A program made the position numbers and the translations under genes. From the NCBI GenBank assembly GCA_030652255.1, contig JAUSAZ010000169.1:59377-123376 (forward strand): 64,000 nucleotides of DNA, written 5' to 3'. This document shows positions 1 through 8,716 of the stretch, piece by piece. Source of the stretch: Myxococcales bacterium. GTDB taxonomy: Bacteria > Myxococcota_A > Polyangia > Polyangiales > Ga0077539. Each line of letters opens with the position of its first letter. Positions within the stretch are counted from its first letter, which is position 1. The notes under the pieces are model-generated. The model saw only the letters and a list, made by a program, of their open reading frames with translations. It did not search any database and had not been told where the DNA came from.

Positions 1-1778
1 AGGAGCCCTTCACCAAGAGCCCGGTGCGGTACTTCCCGGTGGGCGACGACGACACCAGCCAGGTCGAGGCGATGGAGGTGTTCCGCGCCCGGCACGCCGC
101 GCTGCCGCAGGAGGTCTGGTCGTACGACTACGACTACAACCAGCCGGCCGCCGTGTCGGGCAAGGCCGACGTCGCCGCCACCGGCGAGGCGAAGGTCTTC
201 AACTGGGGCGAGAACGTGACCTCCGACGGCGCGAGCGAGCGCCTGGCGGAGATCCGCGCCGACGAGCTGCTCTCGCGGCAGACGGTCTTCCACGGTCGGG
301 GCAGGCTCTTCGACGTGCGCTCGGGCTACCGCTTCACCCTGGAGGAGCACCCGAAGGACGGCCTCAACGTCGAGTACCTCGCCGTCGAGGTGGAGCACTT
401 CGGCAACCAGCTCGCGGCCTTCCCCGCGCTGCGCCGCGCGGTGCGCTCGGACGACGACCGCACCTACAAGGTCACGGTCACGGCCATCCCCGGGGCGCAC
501 CAGTACCGACCGCCGCGCCGCACCGCGGTGCCGCGCATCACCGGCGTCGAGGCCGGCGTGGTCGACGGGCCCGCGGACAGCGAGTACGCCCAGATCGACG
601 ACCAGGGGCGATACAAGGTCCACATCCATTTCGACTCGCGCACGTGGAAGGCCGGCAAGGTGTCGACCTGGGTGCGGATGATCCAGCCGCACGGCGGCAA
701 CCCCGAGGGTTTCCACTTCCCGCTGCGCAAGGGCACCGAGGTCACGATCATCTTCGTGGGCGGCGACCCCGACCGACCGATGATCTCCGGCGTGGCCCCC
801 AACCCCGAGACCCCGTCGGTGGTGACCTCGGCCAACCACACGCAGAACGTCGTGCACACCGGCGGCAACAGCCGCATCGAGATCGAGGACTCCGACGGCG
901 CGCAGTACGTGGACATCTCCACGCCGCCGGAGAAGACCTTCATCCACCTCGGGGCCACGCACGGCGCCCACGACCACAACTGGATCATCAAGACCGACGG
1001 CACCGGCCTCGTGCACACGGGCGGCAACGAGGACGTGTTCGTCGGCGGGAAGCTCACCGAGCACGTCGTGGGCGACGTGGAGGAGAACTACGACGCCAAC
1101 CAGACCACCGTGGTGAAGGCCAACAAGGACCTCACGGTGCACGCCAACGACTCCACCTCGGTGTTCGGCGACCAGAAGCTCTCGGTGATCGGCGCGCAGA
1201 CCATCACCATCCTCAGCGGCCAGACGATGACCGTGATCAGCGGCCGCAGCGTCACCGTCCTCGGCGGCCAGAAGCACCTCATCGTGGGCGGGATGCAGCT
1301 GCTCCTGGCGGGCGACCAGACCAACATCATGTCCGGGTCGCAGACCACCCTCATCGGAAGCTCGCAGACCACCCTGGTGGCCAGCTCGCAGACCAACATG
1401 ATCATGGGGTCGCAGACCAACCTCATCATGGGGTCGCAGACCTCGATCATCCTGGGCGGCGGCACGGTGATCGCGCCGCCGGGCTACACCATCATCGCGC
1501 CCGGCGGGTACACCGTGGTGGCGCCGTCCAAGTGGTACAAGATCGCGGTGCTCTCGGTGGAGGCGATCGCGATCAAGCTGTCGGCCTTCGGCGTCAAGGC
1601 CGACGTGGGCGGGCTCTCCATCGCGACCACGGGCGCCAAGGTCGACATCTACGCCTCCAAGGCCGACAACGGTCCCTTCAAGGCCAGCGTCCACGGGGTG
1701 AAGCTCCTCACCGCCGCGGCGTCGGTGAAGACCGCGGCGGCCAACCTCTACACCGCGGCCGTCAACCTGTTCACGTGA
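1..1778 (+). CDS. vgrG: Type VI secretion spike protein VgrG (5' end outside window)
   Basis: The frame is open to the left edge (codons from base 3), so about 590 C-terminal residues are visible and the true start lies upstream. The GTG at 24 is internal. Order of parts: end of the gp27-like hub region (motif FNWGENVTSDGASE, about residues 55-70 of the visible part), a gp5-type OB fold (about 165-260, with GRYKVHIHFDSR, WVRMIQPHGG and GGDPDRPMISG), then a long beta-helical needle made of short repeats such as GSQTTLIGSSQTTLV, and an Ala/Val-rich end. VgrG trimers cap the Hcp tube and carry effectors out of the cell. The end has no recognisable enzymatic extension, so toxicity probably depends on a separate cargo. 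The next four genes are typical VgrG partners. Confidence 0.93.
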   Translation, partial: EPFTKSPVRYFPVGDDDTSQVEAMEVFRARHAALPQEVWSYDYDYNQPAAVSGKADVAATGEAKVFNWGENVTSDGASERLAEIRADELLSRQTVFHGRGRLFDVRSGYRFTLEEHPKDGLNVEYLAVEVEHFGNQLAAFPALRRAVRSDDDRTYKVTVTAIPGAHQYRPPRRTAVPRITGVEAGVVDGPADSEYAQIDDQGRYKVHIHFDSRTWKAGKVSTWVRMIQPHGGNPEGFHFPLRKGTEVTIIFVGGDPDRPMISGVAPNPETPSVVTSANHTQNVVHTGGNSRIEIEDSDGAQYVDISTPPEKTFIHLGATHGAHDHNWIIKTDGTGLVHTGGNEDVFVGGKLTEHVVGDVEENYDANQTTVVKANKDLTVHANDSTSVFGDQKLSVIGAQTITILSGQTMTVISGRSVTVLGGQKHLIVGGMQLLLAGDQTNIMSGSQTTLIGSSQTTLVASSQTNMIMGSQTNLIMGSQTSIILGGGTVIAPPGYTIIAPGGYTVVAPSKWYKIAVLSVEAIAIKLSAFGVKADVGGLSIATTGAKVDIYASKADNGPFKASVHGVKLLTAAASVKTAAANLYTAAVNLFT

Positions 1779-1812
1779 GGCCCCGCGGCGCGCGCGCACG
1801 GGTCCGACGCCC

Positions 1813-4443
1813 ATGAAGACGATCAAACCCCAGAAGCTCGGGCTGCTCTGCCGGACCATCGAGAACGACCGGGCGCACCACTTCGTCGTCACCCTGCTGG
1901 TGTTCACCGACCTCGACGGCTCGGCGCCGCTGCCCGAGGTCGACCTCTGGAAGGTCGTCCCGAAGGAGCTCGGCGAGGGCGTGGCCTTCGACCTCGGGAT
2001 GCCCAAGTCCCGCGGCGAGTGGCTGCTCGACGGCAAGGCCTTCGCGCCCCACGGCGAGGCCCGTCAGTGCTCGGTGAAGGTGCGCGTCGGGTCGAGCGAG
2101 AAGTCCCTCTTCGTCTTCGGCGACCGGCAGTGGAGCTACGGCGTCCCGACGCAGCCCGCGCCCTTCCGCGAGATGCCCCTCACCTGGTCGCGCGCCTTCG
2201 GCGGCGAGGGCTTCGCGACCAACCCCACGGGGAGGGGCTTCGCGCCGGTCGAGCGCCCCACCGGGCCGCTGCACGCGCTGCCCAACATCGAGCGCCCCGG
2301 GGAGCTCATCGAGGCCCCCGGCGACCGTCCGCGCCCCGCGGGCTTCGGCGCCATCGACTTCGCCCTGCCGCAGCGCATGGGCAAGGCCGGCACCCACGAC
2401 GAGCGCTGGCTGGAGGAGCGCTACCCCGGCTTCGCCGAAGACATGGACTGGACCATCTTCAACGCGGCCGCCGAAGACCAGTGGCTGCCGGGCTTCTTCC
2501 GCGGCGACGAGGCCGTGCAGATGATCAACCTGCACCCCACCCGCCCGGTGCTGGAGGGGCGCCTGCCCGCGCTCCTGGCCCGGGCCTACGTGACCCTTCG
2601 CACCCCGCAGGGGGATGTCTTCCGCGAGGTCACCACGCGCATCGACACGGTGCACCTGCTGCCCAACGCCGAGCGCATGGTGGTGATCTACCGCGGGTCG
2701 ATCCCCGTCACGCAGGACGATGGCGCCGACGTGGTGCACCTCCTCGCGGCGCTCGAAGACCCCGGGGCGCCGCGCTCGATCGAGCACTACGAGGCCGTGC
2801 TCGCGGGGCGGCTCGACAAGAAGAACGGCGCCGTGCTCGCGCTGCGCGACGACGACCTGCTGCCCGCGCCCCGCCCCGACGCGCGCCCGTCGCCCACCAG
2901 CGAGGACGAGTTCCTCGACGCCATCGCGCACCGCGGGCACGCCCAGAAGAACGGCCGGCGGCGCATGGAGATCGAGAACCAGAAGGCCCGCGACCACGTC
3001 GCCGCGAAGGGCCTCGACCCCGACCAGTACGGCCCACCGCCGCTGCCCCCGGAGCCCCCGGAGCCCCCGGCCGCGGACATCGCGACGCGGGTGGAGTCGG
3101 GCAACGCGGCGATCGACGCCGCGCTCGCCACCGCGGCGACCCAGAAGGAAGAAGCGCTCGCGCAGGCCCGCGCGCAGTGCGCCGCCAGCGGCGTGGACTT
3201 CGACGCCATGATGGGCGAGGGCGGCGGCCCGCCGACCTTCTCGGCGCAGGCGGAGATCGACCGGGCCGAGGCGACGGCCGCGACGGCGCGCGCCCACGGG
3301 GCGCCGGTGGCGGAGCTCGAGGCCATGCTCGCCGACCCGACGTACCGCGAGCGGCTCTTCGACAGCGAGCGGCGGCTGAAGGACGCCTATCGGCTCTACG
3401 CGCAGATCTTCCCGGCGGCCAACCTCCGCGAGCGCACCGAGAGCGCCCGGCTGCGGCAGTGGGTCATCGCGCAGGCCGCCGCCCGGGCCTCGATGGCCGA
3501 CGCCGACCTCACCGGCGTCGACCTCTCGGGCCTCGACCTGAGCGGCTGCGACCTCGCCCGCGCCTTCATGGAGCGCGCGAACCTCATGGGCACCACCCTC
3601 CGCGGGGCCGACCTCACGCAGGCCGTGCTCGCGCGCGCCAACCTCACCAACGCCGACCTCAGCGACGTGGCGGGCCGCGCGCTCAACCTCGGCAAGGCCC
3701 GGCTGCACCGCACCCGCCTCGCCGGGGCGGACCTCAGCGAGGCCATCCTGCACGAGGCCTCGCTGCACGAGGTCGACGGCTCGCGCTGCCGCTTCACGAG
3801 GGTGCAGTTTCACGAGGCGGCGCTCGACCTGGTCGACCTGCACGACGCCGTGCTCGACGGCGCGATGTTCATCAAGTCGACCTTCACCCATGTGCGGCTC
3901 ACTGGCGCGTCGCTGCGCAAGGCGATGTTTTTGGAGATGTCGGTGGCGGGCGCGGACTTCGATCGGGCGACCCTCGACGGCGCGGTCTTCGTGACCGTCG
4001 ACGGCGCCGGAGCGAGCTTCCGCGAGGCGCAGATGAAGCGCCTGGTGCTGGTGAAGGACTGCACCTTCGCCGACGCGGTGTTCACCGGCGCGACCCTCGA
4101 CGGGGCCAACCTCCGGGACACCGTGCTCACCCGCGCGGACTTCTCCCGCTGCCGGCTGCGCGGCGCCGACTTCACCGGCAGCGACCTGCGCGAGGCGCGC
4201 TTCCACCAGGCCTACGCCCGCGACGCGCGCTTCATGAAGGCCGACCTCCGCAAGGCCGGGATGATCGGCGTCGACCTCATGGACGCCCTGCTCGGCAAGG
4301 CCAATCTCCGCGGCGCCGACCTCCAGTCGTCGAGCCTCTACCGGGCCGACCTCTTCCGCGTCGACGGCGACCGCGGCACCAACCTCGCGGAGGCCGACCT
4401 CACCAAGGCCCGCATCGATCGGAGGCCGCGTGGACAAGGCTGA
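1813..4443 (+). CDS. DUF2169 - pentapeptide repeat fusion protein, likely T6SS adaptor or cargo
   Basis: 876 residues starting at an ATG 34 bp after vgrG. The N-terminal ~340 residues match DUF2169 (motifs VFGDRQWSYGV and WSRAFGGEGFATNP). DUF2169 proteins are known partners of VgrG and PAAR proteins that help load T6SS effectors. Residues ~340-540 are Ala/Glu-rich and probably helical. From ~555 to 870 the protein is a long run of pentapeptide repeats of the A(D/N)L type (for example ADLTGVDLSGLDLSG), which fold as a right-handed quadrilateral beta-helix. The stop overlaps the start of the next, also pentapeptide-rich, gene by 14 bp, so the two are translationally linked. Family assignment is strong. 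Whether this is chaperone, structural adaptor or cargo is inference. Confidence 0.85.
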   Translation: MKTIKPQKLGLLCRTIENDRAHHFVVTLLVFTDLDGSAPLPEVDLWKVVPKELGEGVAFDLGMPKSRGEWLLDGKAFAPHGEARQCSVKVRVGSSEKSLFVFGDRQWSYGVPTQPAPFREMPLTWSRAFGGEGFATNPTGRGFAPVERPTGPLHALPNIERPGELIEAPGDRPRPAGFGAIDFALPQRMGKAGTHDERWLEERYPGFAEDMDWTIFNAAAEDQWLPGFFRGDEAVQMINLHPTRPVLEGRLPALLARAYVTLRTPQGDVFREVTTRIDTVHLLPNAERMVVIYRGSIPVTQDDGADVVHLLAALEDPGAPRSIEHYEAVLAGRLDKKNGAVLALRDDDLLPAPRPDARPSPTSEDEFLDAIAHRGHAQKNGRRRMEIENQKARDHVAAKGLDPDQYGPPPLPPEPPEPPAADIATRVESGNAAIDAALATAATQKEEALAQARAQCAASGVDFDAMMGEGGGPPTFSAQAEIDRAEATAATARAHGAPVAELEAMLADPTYRERLFDSERRLKDAYRLYAQIFPAANLRERTESARLRQWVIAQAAARASMADADLTGVDLSGLDLSGCDLARAFMERANLMGTTLRGADLTQAVLARANLTNADLSDVAGRALNLGKARLHRTRLAGADLSEAILHEASLHEVDGSRCRFTRVQFHEAALDLVDLHDAVLDGAMFIKSTFTHVRLTGASLRKAMFLEMSVAGADFDRATLDGAVFVTVDGAGASFREAQMKRLVLVKDCTFADAVFTGATLDGANLRDTVLTRADFSRCRLRGADFTGSDLREARFHQAYARDARFMKADLRKAGMIGVDLMDALLGKANLRGADLQSSSLYRADLFRVDGDRGTNLAEADLTKARIDRRPRGQG

Positions 4444-5479
4444 GCTCGTCCGCCGGGTGCACGAGGGCGAGGTGATCTCCCGGGTCGACCTCTCGGGCGC
4501 CGACCTCTCGGGCGCCGACCTCAACGGCGGCATCTTCGAGGAGTGCTCGTTTCGCGGCGCGTCGCTCACCGGCACCACCCTCCAGGAGGGCAACCTCTTC
4601 GGCTGCGACCTCTCGGGCGTGCGCTGGGTGGGCGGCGACCTCAACAAGACCTCCCTCGACCGCTGCGAGCTCGCGGGCGCGGTGTTCACCGACGCGGCGC
4701 TGCCCTTCACCAGCTTCGTCGCGAGCGACCTCACGGGCGCGGTGTTCAGCCCGTCGCGGCTGCTGGCGCCGAAGTTCGTGAAGTGCAACCTCACCCGCGC
4801 CAGCTTCGCGGGCTGCGCCATGAACCAGGTGGCCTTCCTGGAGTGCGACCTCACCGCGACCAACCTCACCGGCGCCCACCTGCGGCAGTGCGCGCTGCTC
4901 GGCACCGACCTCGTGACGGCGGTGCTCACCCGCGTCCACCTCGACCTGTCGGTGTTCACCGGCTGCACCCTCACCGGCAAGGACCTCCACGAGATGGACC
5001 TCTCGCTCACGCAGTTCATGGACTGCGCGATGGCGGGCTGCGACCTCACGGGCGCCACCCTCGATCGTTGCAACTTCAAGGGCGCCGACCTCACCGGCGC
5101 CACGCTCACGCACGTGCACGCGCCCAGCGCCCTCTTCCTGGAGGCGAAGCTCGAGCGCGCCGTGCTCACCCGCGCGGTGCTGCGCTCGGCGGTCTTCCAG
5201 GACGCCGACCTCACCCTCGCGGACTGCTCCGACTCCGACCTCTATCAAGGCAATTTCACCCGCGCGAAGGCCCCGCGCGGGCGCTTCCGCAACTGCGACC
5301 TCACCTACGCGGACCTCTCCCACGCCGACGTCGAGGGGGCGGATTTCTCCGGCGCGCGGATGTTCCGCGCCGTGCTCCACCGCACCCGCGACGCGGGCGC
5401 CTTCTTCACCAACCGCGCGCTCGCCCTCGGCGACGACCCCGAGCTCGCCCGCGCCGAAGACTTCACCCCACCCCGCTGA
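4430..5479 (+). CDS. Pentapeptide repeat protein
   Basis: 349 residues from a GTG that overlaps the end of the DUF2169 fusion by 14 bp. After a short leader (MDKAELVRRVHEGEVIS) nearly the whole protein is pentapeptide repeats, first regular (VDLSGADLSGADL) and then more degenerate with many Cys and Phe (for example FEECSF, LDRCEL, FMDCAM). It has no signal peptide or membrane segment. Pentapeptide helices can act as DNA-mimic gyrase inhibitors or as rigid scaffolds. Nothing in the sequence decides which, but its place between DUF2169 and DUF3540 makes a role in T6SS tip assembly or as cargo the simplest reading. Confidence 0.85.
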   Translation: MDKAELVRRVHEGEVISRVDLSGADLSGADLNGGIFEECSFRGASLTGTTLQEGNLFGCDLSGVRWVGGDLNKTSLDRCELAGAVFTDAALPFTSFVASDLTGAVFSPSRLLAPKFVKCNLTRASFAGCAMNQVAFLECDLTATNLTGAHLRQCALLGTDLVTAVLTRVHLDLSVFTGCTLTGKDLHEMDLSLTQFMDCAMAGCDLTGATLDRCNFKGADLTGATLTHVHAPSALFLEAKLERAVLTRAVLRSAVFQDADLTLADCSDSDLYQGNFTRAKAPRGRFRNCDLTYADLSHADVEGADFSGARMFRAVLHRTRDAGAFFTNRALALGDDPELARAEDFTPPR

Positions 5480-5502
5480 CCGCACGAGAAGGATAGGACC
5501 CC

Positions 5503-6159
5503 ATGGACGGCATCACCCCGCAGCCCCCGCTCCCGCCGACCTCCGCCCAGCGCGCGGCGCGGGTCGTCCGCGTCGACGGCGCCTCGCTCCTCCTCGTCGC
5601 CGAGGACGGCGCCCGCCCGACGGCCCGCCGCGCCGTGAGCTGCCTCGTGGCCCCGCAGCCGGGCGACCGGGTGCTCGTCGCGACGCTCCCCGGTGAGGAG
5701 CACTGGGTGCTCGCGGTGCTCGAACACTCCGCACCCGGGCTCACCCGCATCGAGCTCGACGGCGACCTCGAGCTCCGCGCCCCCAACGGGACCATCACCG
5801 CCGCCGCGGGCCGCGGTGTCACCGTCACCACCGGCGGCGAGGCGGCGGTGCTCGCGGGGGCAGTGCGCGTGGTGGCCCGCCGGGGCCTCGCGGCCTTCGA
5901 CGAGCTCACGGTGCTGGCCGAGCGCCTCGACGCCGAGGTCACACGGGCGAAGGCGACCTTCGGCACCGTCGACACGGTGATGGAGCGGCTCTCGCAGCGC
6001 GCGAAGCGGGTCTACCGGGTGGTCGAGGAGCTCGACCAGCTGCGCACGCGCCGCGCCGACTACACCGCGAAGGAGACCTTCCAGGTGCACACCCACGACA
6101 CCCTGCTCACCTCCGAGCAGCTGGTGAAGATCGACGGCGACCAGATCCACGTCGGCTGA
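5503..6159 (+). CDS. DUF3540 family protein (T6SS-associated)
   Basis: 218 residues starting at ATG 5503, with a purine-rich Shine-Dalgarno stretch (gagaaggatagg) just upstream. N-terminal half: a beta-rich segment (RVVRVDGASLLLVAEDGARP, then PGDRVLVATL). Middle: short beta strands (LELRAPNGTITAAAGRGV) that resemble the VgrG needle. C-terminal half: a helical stretch (LSQRAKRVYRVVEELDQ) ending in repeats like LLTSEQLVKIDGDQIHVG, the usual DUF3540 ending. The family is found almost only beside DUF2169, DUF4150 and VgrG genes. Its biochemical role is not established; a needle-extension or tip-connector role is inferred from the beta-helix-like repeats. Confidence 0.8.
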   Translation: MDGITPQPPLPPTSAQRAARVVRVDGASLLLVAEDGARPTARRAVSCLVAPQPGDRVLVATLPGEEHWVLAVLEHSAPGLTRIELDGDLELRAPNGTITAAAGRGVTVTTGGEAAVLAGAVRVVARRGLAAFDELTVLAERLDAEVTRAKATFGTVDTVMERLSQRAKRVYRVVEELDQLRTRRADYTAKETFQVHTHDTLLTSEQLVKIDGDQIHVG

Positions 6160-6186
6160 GCCGACGAGAGAGAGAGCCCCCCGACG

Positions 6187-6588
6187 ATGTTCGCCAACAC
6201 GCAGATGATGGGCATGGACCTCGCGTTCCCCGACGTGTGCCTCACGCCCGCGCCGCCCGCCCCGGCGCCCATTCCCATCCCGTACCCCAACATCGCGATG
6301 GGGCCGACGGCGATCCCCTCGCAGGTCACCACGCTCTTCATGTGCACCCCCGCGCACAACCTCGCGACCACCACGCCGCTCACCAACGGCGACAACGTGG
6401 GCATCGCCACGGGCGTCGCGTCGGGCATGGTGATGGGCCCGTCGCGGCACATCCTCCCCTGCGCCACGGTGCTGGTCGGCGGCGTCCCCGCCACGCGGCT
6501 CACCAGCGTGACCATCCAGAACAGCACCAACGCCCCGGGCATGCGCATCGTGCCCAGCCAGGTGAAGGTCATCCTGCTGGCGCCCTGA
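6187..6588 (+). CDS. DUF4150 PAAR-like T6SS tip protein
   Basis: 133 residues, ATG preceded by gagagagag. The sequence is compact and Pro/Gly/Thr-rich, with the DUF4150 pattern: FPDVCLTPAP near the start, IPIPYPNIAMGP, a TNGDNVGIATGVASGMVMGP core and a hydrophobic final strand. DUF4150 is a PAAR-like fold that sharpens the VgrG tip and can be fused to toxins. Here the protein is tip-only, with no C-terminal extension, so any toxin must be a separate polypeptide. Confidence 0.88.
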   Translation: MFANTQMMGMDLAFPDVCLTPAPPAPAPIPIPYPNIAMGPTAIPSQVTTLFMCTPAHNLATTTPLTNGDNVGIATGVASGMVMGPSRHILPCATVLVGGVPATRLTSVTIQNSTNAPGMRIVPSQVKVILLAP

Positions 6589-6650
6589 GCGCCCCTTTAC
6601 CCCCGTCCGTCTCCTCCAACGTCCACGACCACCGGGAAGCGCCAACCGAT

Positions 6651-8606
6651 ATGTCCGACGCCACCAAGCCCACCGGAATGATCGCCCGCAACGAGGTGCA
6701 GCGCGACGAGCTCGTCACCCGCTGGGCCGCGCCCGTCGCGGTCGGCGCCACGCTGCTTTGTCAGCCCGACGAGCAGGTGGTGATCCACGGCGGGGGCCGC
6801 GCCCTCAACGTGCTCACCACCGGGCGCTTCACCCTCGACCCCTCGGCGCTCCCCTTCCTCGAAGCCTTCGTCGACCCGAGCACCGGCTCCCTCGGCGTCA
6901 CGCTCTTCTTCGTCTCCGTCGGGCGTCGCTTCGACCTCGTGTACTCCGCCCCTCTCGGGCGCGTGGAGGACGCGCGCACCCGCATGGCGATGCAGCCCGT
7001 CGCCTCCGGGCGCTGCGTCTGCGAGGTGTCCGAGGCCCTGCACGTCGTGGACGCCCTCGTGGCCCTCGGCCCCGGCGCCGACGCCGCGCGGCTGCGCTCG
7101 GAGTGGTCGACGCGGCTGGGCTTCCAGGCGAAGCAGATCTACGCCGCGCGCCTCGCGCTCACTGCCTTCTTCGAGATGGTCTCGCCGCGCACCTCGCTCG
7201 ACACCCTGCGCCTGCTCTCGCAGCAGCTCCCCGAGGTGCTGCTCCCGGCGGGCGTCGCGGTGGTCGAGCTCCCGGACGTGTCGCTCTGGATCCCCGACGA
7301 CGAGCAGGCCCGCTTCGCCGCCAAGGGCACGCGCCTCCCGCCGCTGGTTCCGCCCGTGACCGCGATCGTGACCGCCGCCCCGCCGCCGAGCGCGCACCCC
7401 GACGGGGCCTCCCTGGTGGGCCCGGTCGCGGTGTCGTCGCAGACCCCGTCGGGCGACGTGGTCGCGGCCTTCCACGACGACGGCGTGCCGCTGGTGGTGG
7501 TCGACGCGAGCGTGCTCACCTGGTGGCGCGGCGCGCAGGTGGGCGACCTCTGGGTGCTGCGCCGGCAGTGCCGCGTGGACGTGGGCGCGTGGCCCGAGAC
7601 GGGGTGGATCTTCCGCGGCGCCGCCGAGGCCCGCGCGGCGTATCAGCGCACGCGCGAGCACCTGCGGCGGGCGCTCCCGGGCGCGACCGCGCGCGACGTG
7701 GCGTCGGAGTCGCCGCGGCTCGACCCCGACGGCGCGAGCGCGGAGGTCTTCGTGCAGGAGGGCGCCGAGGTCGCGTGGATCAGCTGCGACCGCACCACCG
7801 ACGCGCTCACCCTGGCGCAGATGGCCGACCCGGTGACGGCCTTCGAGCTGGGCGGCGCGCGCACCCTCGGGCTCCGCGGCGGCGCGGGGCGGGTGCACGT
7901 CGCGACGGTGCGCGGCGCCGACGGGCAGACCGACGGGGTCATCCTGGGGAGCTTCCGCAAGGCCCCGGGCGACGTGATGGCGGCCCTGCGCGGCGGCCCG
8001 TGGAGCCCCGTCGCCCTCGCGGCGCCGCTCACGGTCGACGCCCCGACGGGCACGCTGGTGCTGCTCTGGGGCGCGGTCGCGGGCGCCGGTCTCTTCGGCG
8101 ACGCCGACCGCGACGCGGTGCTCGCGCGGTTGCAGCAGGTGCTCGGCGCGAAGGCCGCGGCGGAGGTGTCGACGGCGCGCGACCTCTTCGCGGGCGACCC
8201 GGTGTGCCGGGCGCTGCGGGTCTTCGCGGGCACCTACGAGGTGACCCTCTACGCGCGCGAGGAGGACGGCGCGACGGCGCACTGCGCGGTGCTCACCCAC
8301 CCGCGTGCGACGGCGTGGCGGCCGGGTCCGCTCAGGGCCCCGGCGCCGAAGAGCCCCCTGGCGGGGCTGCTCTCCGACGAGGACGACGGCGACGACCCGG
8401 AGGTGTTCCCGGGCGAGCGGTACCCGCGATTCTCGGACTACGCGCGGCTGATGGCGAAGCTCAAGGCGGGCGCGGAGAAGCCGCTCGACGTGCTGGCGGA
8501 GGAGCGCCTGGAGCCCGCGGTGCTCGGGGCGGTGGTGCAGCGCTGGATGGGGCACATGACGAAGCAGCCCGCGCTGATGCCGCGGCTGATGCGCCAGCTG
8601 CGGTGA
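6651..8606 (+). CDS. Large SPFH-like domain protein at the end of the T6SS island
   Basis: 651 residues. The frame is open further upstream but only over the preceding gene, so ATG 6651 is chosen. Residues ~10-150 look like the SPFH/virion-core fold seen in YdjI-like proteins (EQVVIHGGGRALNVLTTGRFTLD, FFVSVGRR), followed by a helical stretch (FQAKQIYAARLALTAFFEM) expected of SPFH proteins. The remaining ~400 residues are not recognised. They include a Pro/Ala linker (~235-265), a beta-rich region, an acidic patch (SDEDDGDDPE) and a basic helical C-terminus ending LMPRLMRQLR. No signal peptide or membrane anchor is visible. It is on the same strand, 62 bp after the DUF4150 gene, so co-transcription is likely. 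Gene call is firm; the SPFH assignment is moderate and the function unknown. Confidence 0.7.
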   Translation: MSDATKPTGMIARNEVQRDELVTRWAAPVAVGATLLCQPDEQVVIHGGGRALNVLTTGRFTLDPSALPFLEAFVDPSTGSLGVTLFFVSVGRRFDLVYSAPLGRVEDARTRMAMQPVASGRCVCEVSEALHVVDALVALGPGADAARLRSEWSTRLGFQAKQIYAARLALTAFFEMVSPRTSLDTLRLLSQQLPEVLLPAGVAVVELPDVSLWIPDDEQARFAAKGTRLPPLVPPVTAIVTAAPPPSAHPDGASLVGPVAVSSQTPSGDVVAAFHDDGVPLVVVDASVLTWWRGAQVGDLWVLRRQCRVDVGAWPETGWIFRGAAEARAAYQRTREHLRRALPGATARDVASESPRLDPDGASAEVFVQEGAEVAWISCDRTTDALTLAQMADPVTAFELGGARTLGLRGGAGRVHVATVRGADGQTDGVILGSFRKAPGDVMAALRGGPWSPVALAAPLTVDAPTGTLVLLWGAVAGAGLFGDADRDAVLARLQQVLGAKAAAEVSTARDLFAGDPVCRALRVFAGTYEVTLYAREEDGATAHCAVLTHPRATAWRPGPLRAPAPKSPLAGLLSDEDDGDDPEVFPGERYPRFSDYARLMAKLKAGAEKPLDVLAEERLEPAVLGAVVQRWMGHMTKQPALMPRLMRQLR

Positions 8607-8614
8607 GCATCGGG

Positions 8615-8663
8615 GTGGTGGGTTGATGGGCTGATGGGATGGGTTGGGTTGGGTTGGATTGGG
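8615..8663. repeat. Short G/T-rich tandem repeat
   Basis: Just downstream of the T6SS-linked gene the + strand carries irregular copies of gggtt and gatgg units ending in gggttgggttgggttgg. It lies between the stop at 8606 and the start of the M23 peptidase gene. The runs of three G could in principle form a G-quadruplex in DNA or RNA, but that is only inferred from composition. Confidence 0.6.
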
Positions 8664-8716
8664 AGCACCCGCCCACGCCCGCACCCGCCCACGCCGTCCG
8701 CGCTATCGTGCCGTCG

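Noticed and set aside
2019..4475. Very long Arg/Pro/Ala-rich open frames overlapping the DUF2169 gene (also 1771-5214 on the minus strand)
   Set aside because: They are frame shadows caused by high GC; their composition is low-complexity Arg/Gly/Pro and they overlap a gene with clear family motifs.
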